39,819 nt of DNA from an uncultured Sphingomonadales bacterium. Lineage in GTDB: Bacteria; Pseudomonadota; Alphaproteobacteria; Sphingomonadales; Sphingomonadaceae. The notes under the pieces are model-generated. The model worked only from the letters and a program-made list of their open reading frames with translations. It did no database searches and was not told the origin of the DNA. Positions 14,914 through 23,000 of this stretch are shown here, one piece after another. Numbering within the stretch: position 1 is the first letter of the stretch; each line of letters starts with the position of its first letter. The stretch covers positions 1 through 39,819 of the forward strand of contig CALCBC010000131.1 of the NCBI GenBank assembly GCA_937898525.1. Reading direction: 5' to 3'. The translations under genes and the position numbers were made by a program.

Positions 14914-14939
14914 AAAAAGGGGGGACTGTCCCTGTTCTT
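14914..14939. repeat. third copy of the GGGACTGTCCC palindrome
   Basis: The sequence has an A5 tract, then GGGGGGACTGTCCCTGTTCTT. The core GGGACTGTCCC and the flanking A-tract and T-rich side match the palindrome at 27-49, with point differences. It lies 44 bases after the tdk stop and may act as a weak terminator or be a dispersed repeat. Confidence 0.5.
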
Positions 14940-15025
14940 GAGCGTGGGGGCGGGCGGCGCGGGGATGGGGACGAGCTCCGCCGGCGGGTTTCGCTCGGAG
15001 AGAGGGCTTCCTATCTAGGCTGCGG

Positions 15026-15766
15026 ATGAACGAAACCCTGCTTACGGCGCTTGCGCTGGTTCCAGCCCTGGTGATCGCGATCGTGTTCCACGAGGTGGCG
15101 CACGGATGGACGGCGCTCGCGCTTGGTGATCCGACGGCGAAGGAGCGAAGGCGGCTGACGCTGAACCCGATCCGGCACGTCGATCCGGTCGGCACGCTGC
15201 TGGTGCCGGGCGCGCTGGCGCTGAGCGGGCTGCCGGTGTTCGGCTGGGCCAAGCCGGTGCCGGTCAACCAGTGGCGGCTCAACAACCCGCGGTTCGGGAT
15301 GATGGCGGTGGCCGCGGCGGGGCCGGGGACCAACCTCGTGCTGGCGGCGATCGGGGCGGTGCTGCTGAGCGTCGCCATCCGGCTGCTGACGCCGACCGGC
15401 GACGAGGCGCTCGGGGTGCTGTCGCTGCTCGCCGAGGGCTACTCGCCGAACGTCGCGACGGGGCCGGGCTTCGTCGTGTTCGCGCTCTATTTCTTCATCC
15501 TGATCAACGTGTTCCTGGCGCTGTTCAACCTGCTGCCGGTGCCGCCGTTCGACGGCTCGCACATCGTCGAGGGATTGCTGCCGCGGCCCGCAGCGCGGGT
15601 CTATGCTCGGCTGCGGCCGTTCGGCTTCGGGCTGATCTTCCTGCTGCTGCTGGTGATCCCGTGGCTGTTTCCGGGGCTCGGCGTGGTCCAGCGGTTCGTG
15701 CTGCCGCCGGTGCTGTGGCTGCAGGACCGGTTCCTCGCCCTCGCCACGCTGATCCTCGGCGGATAA
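15026..15766 (+). CDS. site-2-protease-like M50 family membrane metalloprotease
   Basis: A 246-residue polytopic membrane protein of the S2P/M50B group. The zinc motif is HEVAH (His22, Glu23, His26) in the first helix. The third ligand is Asp176 in NLLPVPPFDGSH. NPIRHVDPVGTLLVPG and AAAGPGTNL are also family-typical. There is no PDZ domain, so it is the small Rv-type or YwhC-like class and not RseP. It should cut membrane-spanning substrates within the inner membrane; the substrate is unknown. It is read in the operon direction, 66 bases before a gene with a notable regulatory region. Confidence 0.92.
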   Translation: MNETLLTALALVPALVIAIVFHEVAHGWTALALGDPTAKERRRLTLNPIRHVDPVGTLLVPGALALSGLPVFGWAKPVPVNQWRLNNPRFGMMAVAAAGPGTNLVLAAIGAVLLSVAIRLLTPTGDEALGVLSLLAEGYSPNVATGPGFVVFALYFFILINVFLALFNLLPVPPFDGSHIVEGLLPRPAARVYARLRPFGFGLIFLLLLVIPWLFPGLGVVQRFVLPPVLWLQDRFLALATLILGG

Positions 15767-15812
15767 TATTATCCGGGGTATATTGTAAAATAAAACCCGG
15801 ATAATATATACC
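15761..15812 (+). promoter_or_regulatory. AT-rich palindromic operator/promoter before the DUF2239 gene
   Basis: Three nested symmetries lie within 52 bases. GGATAATATTATCC (15761-15774) is a perfect palindrome. ATTATCCGGG (15768-15777) pairs with CCCGGATAAT (15796-15805). GGTATAT (15777-15783) pairs with ATATACC (15806-15812). The region is far richer in A/T than its surroundings. A TTGTAA/TATATA pair (15783-15788 and 15805-15810) could be a promoter overlapped by the operator. The first palindrome overlaps the last codons of the protease gene. Confidence 0.6.
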
Positions 15813-15826
15813 TCCTGAAAGGAGGT
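15810..15826 (+). promoter_or_regulatory. hairpin hiding the Shine-Dalgarno of the DUF2239 gene
   Basis: ACCTCC (15810-15815) and GGAGGT (15821-15826) form a 6-bp stem with a five-base loop. The GGAGG is the ribosome-binding site, five bases before the ATG at 15831. The 5' arm ACCTCC is the same sequence as the anti-Shine-Dalgarno of 16S rRNA, so it competes directly with the ribosome. This suggests translational control, for example by temperature or by protein binding. Confidence 0.5.
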
Positions 15827-15830
15827 CGCC

Positions 15831-16331
15831 ATGACCCTAACCGTTTTCCTCAAGGACAAGATTCTCGCCCGCGGCTCGCCCGAGGAGGTCGTGCCCAAGA
15901 TGCGCGAGGTGCAGCCGCTCGAGCGCAGCAGCGACCTGCTCGCGTTCGACGACGAGACCGGGCGCCAGATCGACCTCGACCTGCGGCCCGAAGCCCGGCC
16001 GGCACCGCGGCGCGGACGACCGGCGCTCGGCGTCGAGGCGAAGGAGGTGACGCTGCTCCCGCGCCACTGGGAATGGCTCGCACAGCAGCGCGGCGGCGCC
16101 TCGGCGACGCTGCGCAAGCTGGTCGAGGAGGCGATGCGCAAGGGGCGCACCGCGAAGGACCACCACGACGCGGCGTACCGGTTCCTCCATGCGATCGCCG
16201 GCGACCTGCCGCACTTCGTCGATGCGGTGCGGGAGATGTATGCGGGGAACAAGGTCGGCTACGACCACTTCACGTATGACTGGCCGCGCGACATCCGCGA
16301 CCATGGCAGGAGGCTGGCGTTTCCCGAATGA
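15831..16331 (+). CDS. DUF2239 family protein, possible DNA-binding
   Basis: A 166-residue protein of the DUF2239 family. It has an N-terminal domain with LLAFDDETGRQIDLDL, a basic Pro/Arg linker, then GRPALGVEAKEVTLLPRHWE and GGASATLRKLVEEA, and a C-terminal helical region. The family has no known function. The GRPxLG hook followed by 'EVTLLPRHWEWL' resembles small DNA-binding modules (AT-hook-like or ribbon-helix-helix-like); this is inference. The palindromic AT-rich sequence in front fits autoregulation. The stop overlaps the truB start by four bases (ATGA), so truB translation may depend on this gene. Confidence 0.8.
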   Translation: MTLTVFLKDKILARGSPEEVVPKMREVQPLERSSDLLAFDDETGRQIDLDLRPEARPAPRRGRPALGVEAKEVTLLPRHWEWLAQQRGGASATLRKLVEEAMRKGRTAKDHHDAAYRFLHAIAGDLPHFVDAVREMYAGNKVGYDHFTYDWPRDIRDHGRRLAFPE

Positions 16332-17452
16332 CCGAGACCGCGACCTTGCCGCAGCCTCACGGCTGGCTCGTACTCGACAAGCCGCGCGGGCTGGGTTCGA
16401 CCCAGGCCGTCTCGGCGGTCAAGCGCGCGCTGCGCCGGGCCGGCTACGGCAAGGTCAAGGTCGGCCACGGCGGCACGCTCGATCCGCTTGCGGAGGGCGT
16501 GCTGCCGATCGCGCTCGGCGAGGCGACCAAGCTCGCCGGGCGGATGCTCGACGCGCGCAAGACCTACGCCTTCACGATCGCCTTCGGCGAAGAGACCGAC
16601 ACGCTCGATCTCGAGGGCGAGGTCGTCGCGACCAGCCCGCACCGCCCGCCGTTCGCGGCGGTGGCGGCGGTGTGCGAGCACTTCACCGGCGAGATCGAGC
16701 AGGTTCCGCCGGCGTACTCGGCGCTCAAGGTGGACGGCAAGCGGGCCTACGACCGGGCGCGGGCCGGCGAGGAGGTGGCGCTCGAGCCGCGCAAGGTGAC
16801 GATCCATTCGCTCACGCTCCCCGGAACAGGGAGGGGGACCGCCGACGAAGCCGGGGCTGGTGGGGCAGGGCCGGGTGGTTCTTCCTCCGATGGGAGCGGT
16901 AATCCGGGGGTGGCCGTCCATCCTGCTTCGCATGGTTCCCCTCCCCGTGCCGGGGAGGGCTTGTACTCGACGTTCGCGACGACTTCGGGCCGGCCCGACG
17001 GGCTCGATCCGTCGTCGGCGTTGCTCGAGCTGGCCGAGCGGGTCACGCTGGTGGCCGAGGTTTCCAAGGGCACCTACGTCCGCGCGCTCGCGCGCGACAT
17101 CGCACACGCCCTTGGAACCGTGGGGCACGTCACCTATCTGAGGCGCATCCAGGCCGGCCCGTTCGGCGAATCCCGCGCGATTTCACTGGACATCCTCGAG
17201 GAAATCGGTAACGGCGCGCGCCTTGAAGACCACCTCCTGCCGCTGGAGGCGGGGCTGGACGGTATCCCGGCCCTGACCCTCGACCCGGAGAGCGCGCAGG
17301 CGGCCCGCCAGGGCCGGGTCCTCTCCGGAATGCTCGAACCCGACGGGCTCTATCTCGCAACGGCCGGCAAGGTCCCCGTGGCGCTGATGGAACTTTCGGG
17401 AGGGACGGCGAAAGTCGTCCGGGGCTTCAACCTACCCGATACCGCGGAGTGA
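16328..17452 (+). CDS. truB: tRNA pseudouridine-55 synthase TruB with in-frame repeat insertion
   Basis: A 374-residue TruB that makes pseudouridine 55 in the T-loop of tRNAs. The catalytic motif is GHGGTLDPLAEGVLP with Asp52. VPPAYSALKVDGKRAYDRAR and SKGTYVRALARDIAHALG are canonical. Usual length is about 300-310, and the excess lies at about residues 164-235, between KVTIHSLTL and ERVTLVAEVSKGTY. Most of it is encoded by a palindromic repeat (16817-16959) that stays in frame and yields a Gly/Ala/Ser/Pro-rich loop. Both flanks are intact, so the enzyme is probably functional with a disordered surface loop. Start overlaps the DUF2239 stop; the stop is six bases before rpsO. Confidence 0.94.
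   Translation: MTETATLPQPHGWLVLDKPRGLGSTQAVSAVKRALRRAGYGKVKVGHGGTLDPLAEGVLPIALGEATKLAGRMLDARKTYAFTIAFGEETDTLDLEGEVVATSPHRPPFAAVAAVCEHFTGEIEQVPPAYSALKVDGKRAYDRARAGEEVALEPRKVTIHSLTLPGTGRGTADEAGAGGAGPGGSSSDGSGNPGVAVHPASHGSPPRAGEGLYSTFATTSGRPDGLDPSSALLELAERVTLVAEVSKGTYVRALARDIAHALGTVGHVTYLRRIQAGPFGESRAISLDILEEIGNGARLEDHLLPLEAGLDGIPALTLDPESAQAARQGRVLSGMLEPDGLYLATAGKVPVALMELSGGTAKVVRGFNLPDTAE
16817..16959. repeat. palindromic repeat (MITE/REP-like) inserted in truB
   Basis: The left end (16817-16840) starts CTCCCCGGAACAGGGAGGGG; the right end (16934-16959) starts GGTTCCCCTCCCCGTGCCGG and ends GGAGGG. They are near-perfect inverted repeats over about 24 bases with four mismatches. Each end is itself a small palindrome. 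The inner part is G-rich (GGCTGGTGGGGCAGGGCC) and ends with a TCCATCCTGCTTCGCATGG segment typical of dispersed intergenic elements in sphingomonads. It encodes residues about 164-211 of TruB without stops. Confidence 0.75.
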
Positions 17453-17458
17453 AGAGAC

Positions 17459-17728
17459 ATGTCGGTCACGGCCGAGACGAAGCAGAAGATCATCAAGGAA
17501 CACGCCCAGTCGAAGGGCGACACCGGCTCCCCCGAGGTGCAGGTGGCGATTCTCACCGAGCGCATCCGCAACCTGACCGAGCACTTCAAGGACCACCACA
17601 AGGACAACCATTCGCGCCGCGGCCTGCTGATGATGGTCAACAAGCGCCGCAGCCTGCTCGCATACCTCAAGAAGAAGGACGTCGAGCGCTACAATGCCCT
17701 GATCCAGAAGCTGGGACTCAGGAAATAG
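17459..17728 (+). CDS. rpsO: 30S ribosomal protein S15
   Basis: An 89-residue S15 of standard length. It shows TGSPEVQVAILTERIRNLTE, HFKDHHKDNHSRRGLL and the C-terminal YLKKKDVERYNALIQKLGLR. It binds 16S rRNA at the central-domain three-way junction and helps bridge the subunits. It starts six bases after the truB stop. A strong hairpin follows, so rpsO probably ends one transcription segment, with pnp partly on its own leader. Confidence 0.97.
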   Translation: MSVTAETKQKIIKEHAQSKGDTGSPEVQVAILTERIRNLTEHFKDHHKDNHSRRGLLMMVNKRRSLLAYLKKKDVERYNALIQKLGLRK

Positions 17729-17739
17729 CGCAATCGCCC

Positions 17740-17761
17740 GGCCCGCTTCGGCGGGCCGTTT
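17740..17761 (+). terminator. rpsO terminator
   Basis: A 7-bp stem GGCCCGC/GCGGGCC with a TTCG tetraloop, 11 bases after the rpsO stop, followed by GTTTG. The T-run is short, so readthrough into pnp is likely. Confidence 0.7.
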
Positions 17762-17770
17762 GCGTATTGC

Positions 17771-17848
17771 GTCACCCGGCGGAAGCCGGGATCTCGTGCC
17801 GCAAGGCACTGAATGACCGAACGAGGTCCCGGCTCTTGCCGGGATGAC
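17771..17848. repeat. inverted-repeat element between rpsO and pnp
   Basis: The left arm (17771-17797) starts GTCACCCGGCGGAAGCCGGG; the right arm (17821-17848) is close to its reverse complement and ends CTTGCCGGGATGAC. Each arm holds its own CCCGGC...GCCGGG hairpin. The 23-base centre is GCCGCAAGGCACTGAATGACCGA with the last bases near the right arm. It would fold into a long cruciform or RNA stem in the pnp leader, where RNase III processing is known in other bacteria. Confidence 0.6.
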
Positions 17849-17988
17849 GAGTGAGGAAAGTAAGGTCATCCTTCGCAATCCGGCGGAGGGGCCTGGGGCT
17901 AGAAAGGCCCCGCACCGGACCGGGACGGCATACCCGGCTTGAGGCCCCGCCGCGCAATACGGCGCCGCGGGTTCACGAAGGAAAACCA

Positions 17989-20277
<2,289 letters not shown>

Positions 20278-20301
20278 GGTTTGCGGAAACCCTAGCAAAA
20301 C

Positions 20302-20335
20302 AAGGCCGTGAGGAGCGATCCTCGCGGCCTTTCTT
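20302..20335 (+). terminator. terminator of pnp (end of the translation superoperon)
   Basis: An 11-bp stem GGCCGTGAGGA/TCCTCGCGGCC with one G-T wobble and a GCGA (GNRA) tetraloop (20315-20318), followed by TTTCTT. It lies 27 bases after the pnp stop. Confidence 0.9.
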
Positions 20336-20618
20336 GCGAGCTGTCGCGGGTCATGGGGTGCCAGTTCGCGCAGGGATCCCTGTTCGGCCAGCCGGTCGAC
20401 GGGGGCCGATCCCGGACTGCCATTCCGGAAACATTTCGGTCAGGCCAGCCGGCTGACCTCTCCTCGGCGCGCTCCCGGCCTTGCGCTGCAAGGCGGGGCG
20501 CGTATTTCGCAGGCATGGGCTCCGTAGAAATACCGATGCTGCCGGGCGCCCCGGACGCATACGCCCCGGAGCCCACGCTTGTCCGCGACGGGCGGACGCC
20601 ATCCGGAAGCCAGGGCCC
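20336..20618 (+). other. gene-free 283-base leader with strong inverted repeats
   Basis: I see no gene here. Short open frames on both strands lack a ribosome-binding site and homology-like composition. Inverted repeats include GGTCAG/CTGACC around 20439-20459, GGGCTCCG (20517-20524) with CGGAGCCC (20567-20574), and GTCCGC/GCGGAC around 20580-20597. It probably holds the promoter and a structured 5' leader of the phosphorylase operon, but I cannot assign -35/-10 boxes. Confidence 0.4.
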
Positions 20619-22106
20619 GTGCTGAAGATCCGCCGCATCCCGATCGACACGCACCCCGAGAACACGGCGTTCCTGCTGCGGCGCGGAAACGGCTATTCGG
20701 CCGAGCAGTACCAGGCGCTGCGCAAGCTGCGGATCTGGAGCGGGCCGAGCGAGATCCTCGCGACTCTGGCGCTGGTCGACGACGAGACGATCGTCGGCCC
20801 GGGCGAGATCGGGCTCGGCGAGCAGGCGTTTCGTCGGCTCGGCCTGCCCGAGGGCGGCGAAGTGGCGATCGAGCAGGCGCGCCCGCCGTCGAGCCTCGAG
20901 TACGTCAAGCGCAAGATCGAGGCCGACACGCTGCACGAGAGCGAGATCGCCGCGATCGTCGGCGACGTCGCCGCCTACCGCTACTCACCGATGGAGATCG
21001 CCGCGTTCCTCGTCGCCTGCGCCGGATTCATGAGCACGCAGGAGACGCTGTCGCTGACCCGGGCGATGATCGAGGCCGGCAACCGGCTCGACTGGGACGC
21101 GCCATTGGTGGTCGACAAGCACTGCATCGGCGGCATCCCCGGCAACCGCACGTCGATGATCGTCGTGCCGATCGTCGCCGCGCACGGGTTGATCTGCCCG
21201 AAGACCTCGTCGCGTGCGATCACCTCGCCGGCGGGCACCGCGGACACGATGGCGGTGCTGGCCAACGTCGACCTGACGCGCGAGCGGATGACGGCGATCG
21301 TGGCGCAGGAGAAGGCGTTCCTCGCCTGGGGCGGGCGGGTCAACCTGTCGCCGGCCGACGATGTGCTGATTTCGGTCGAGCGCCCGCTGCGGCTCGACAC
21401 CTTCGAGCAGATGGTCGCCTCGATCCTGTCGAAGAAGGTCGCTGCGGGATCGACTCACCTCGTCATCGACATCCCGCTCGGCCCCACGGCCAAGGTTCGC
21501 TCGCAGCGCGACGCGATCCGCCTGCGCAAGCTGTTCGAATACGTCGCCCGCCACCTCGGCATCGTGACCGACGTGGTGATCACCGACGGGTCGCAGCCGA
21601 TCGGGCGCGGGGTCGGCCCGATGCTCGAGGCGCGCGACGTCATGGCGGTGCTGCGCAACGAGGACGACGCGCCCGCCGACCTGCGCGAGCGGGCGGTCAT
21701 GCTCGCCGGGCGCATGCTCGAGTTCGATCCGGAGCTCGAGGGCGGCAAGGGCTATGCCCGCGCGCTCGAGTTGCTGGCCTCGGGCGCCGCGCTCGCGGCG
21801 ATGGAGCGGATCATCGAGGCGCAGGGGAAGCGGACCGACGAGCCGCAGCTCGGCGTGTTCCGGCACGAGGTGAGGGCCGGGAGATCGGGGACCGTGGCGC
21901 AGATCGACTGCGAGCGGATCGCGCGGATCGCGCGGCTGGCGGGCGCGCCGATGGACGAGGGCGCGGGGATCGACCTGCTGCGCAAGGTCGGCGCCGCGGT
22001 GCGGCCCGGCGACGTGCTCTACCGGATCTACGCCAATTCCGAGACCGGCCTCGGCTTTGCCCGCGACCTGGTGGCCGAGCATCCCGCCTACGAGATCGCC
22101 GCATGA
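20619..22106 (+). CDS. AMP/thymidine phosphorylase family enzyme (GTG start)
   Basis: A 495-residue member of the nucleoside phosphorylase II family, in the subgroup that includes archaeal AMP phosphorylase and is often annotated as putative thymidine phosphorylase. It has a distinctive N-terminal extension of about 80 residues, then the glycosyl-transferase helical domain, VDKHCIGGIPGNRTSMIVVP (K167), KTSSRAITSPAGTADT (195-210), and the C-terminal barrel-sandwich domain. AMP phosphorylase cleaves AMP with phosphate to ribose 1,5-bisphosphate and adenine; thymidine phosphorylase acts on thymidine. The length and N-terminal domain favour the AMP-phosphorylase-like type, but the substrate is not provable here. 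The GTG at 20619 lacks an obvious Shine-Dalgarno. The stop overlaps the next start (ATGA). Confidence 0.85.
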   Translation: MLKIRRIPIDTHPENTAFLLRRGNGYSAEQYQALRKLRIWSGPSEILATLALVDDETIVGPGEIGLGEQAFRRLGLPEGGEVAIEQARPPSSLEYVKRKIEADTLHESEIAAIVGDVAAYRYSPMEIAAFLVACAGFMSTQETLSLTRAMIEAGNRLDWDAPLVVDKHCIGGIPGNRTSMIVVPIVAAHGLICPKTSSRAITSPAGTADTMAVLANVDLTRERMTAIVAQEKAFLAWGGRVNLSPADDVLISVERPLRLDTFEQMVASILSKKVAAGSTHLVIDIPLGPTAKVRSQRDAIRLRKLFEYVARHLGIVTDVVITDGSQPIGRGVGPMLEARDVMAVLRNEDDAPADLRERAVMLAGRMLEFDPELEGGKGYARALELLASGAALAAMERIIEAQGKRTDEPQLGVFRHEVRAGRSGTVAQIDCERIARIARLAGAPMDEGAGIDLLRKVGAAVRPGDVLYRIYANSETGLGFARDLVAEHPAYEIAA

Positions 22107-22990
22107 GCGTTGCCGTGCTCGGCTTTGCCGACAGCGCGGAGCCGGCAGCGCGGCTGGCCGGTGCACTGGGCGTGCCCTGTCACGAGGTGTCGGTGCACCG
22201 GTTTCCGGACGGGGAGAGCCTCGTCCGCGTCCCCGAGGCGCCGGAGACGGCGCTGCTCTACCGTTCGCTTGACCGCCCGAACGCCAAGATCGTCGAACTG
22301 CTGCTGGCCGCCTCGGCGCTGCGCGACGGGGGAACCCTTCGACTGGTGCTGGTGGCGCCGTACCTCGCCTACATGCGGCAGGACATTGCCTTTCGTCCGG
22401 GCGAGGCGGTCAGCCAGCGGGTGATCGGCGGACTGCTGGCGCAGCACTGCGACGCGCTGATCACGCTCGATCCGCACCTGCACCGGGTCGCTTCGCTCGC
22501 TGAAGTGATGCCGGGGATCGAGGCGGTGTCGGTCTCGGCGGCGCCGGTGCTCGCGGCCGCGCTCGACGGCATGGCCGATCCGCTGCTGGTCGGGCCCGAT
22601 GAGGAATCGCGCCAGTGGGTCGAGGCGATCGCCCGTCCGCGCGGGCTCGAGGTGCTTCTCGGCCGCAAGCGGCGGCTCGGCGACTGCCAGGTCGAGCTCG
22701 CGATCGACGGGATCGAGCGCGCGGCCGGCCGCACGGCCGTGCTGGTGGACGACCTCGTGTCGAGCGGCGGGACGATCAGGGCGGCGGCAAGGCTGCTGCG
22801 CGAGGCGGGCGCGGCGCGGATCGAGGTGCTGGCGACGCATTGCCTTGCCGCCGAGGACGACCTCGCGGGACTGAGCGAGGCGGGGATTTCGGCGCTGCGT
22901 GCGACCGACACGGTAGCCGGACCTGCGAGCGTTGTGCCCGTCGCCGGACTGCTCGCCGGCGAGCTGCGGCGGCTCGGCTGGGTCGACTGA
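22103..22990 (+). CDS. ribose-phosphate pyrophosphokinase-like protein (short Prs paralogue)
   Basis: A 295-residue protein of the PRPP synthetase family (usually 310-320 residues). It has the flexible-loop equivalent LAYMRQD, DPHLHR, the KRR motif in GRKRRLGDC, and the PRPP/ribose-5-phosphate loop VLVDDLVSSGGTI (213-225). A normal prs makes PRPP from ribose 5-phosphate and ATP. This copy is divergent and coupled to the phosphorylase gene by ATGA. It is probably not the housekeeping Prs, and may process the ribose phosphates released by its neighbour; that is inference. A beta-CASP RNase follows after ten bases. Confidence 0.85.
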   Translation: MSVAVLGFADSAEPAARLAGALGVPCHEVSVHRFPDGESLVRVPEAPETALLYRSLDRPNAKIVELLLAASALRDGGTLRLVLVAPYLAYMRQDIAFRPGEAVSQRVIGGLLAQHCDALITLDPHLHRVASLAEVMPGIEAVSVSAAPVLAAALDGMADPLLVGPDEESRQWVEAIARPRGLEVLLGRKRRLGDCQVELAIDGIERAAGRTAVLVDDLVSSGGTIRAAARLLREAGAARIEVLATHCLAAEDDLAGLSEAGISALRATDTVAGPASVVPVAGLLAGELRRLGWVD

Positions 22991-23000
22991 GAGGAACGCG

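Noticed and set aside
20308..20625. A rightward 105-codon frame in the pnp-phosphorylase spacer
   Set aside because: It begins inside the pnp terminator stem, has no ribosome-binding site, and overlaps the GTG start of the phosphorylase.
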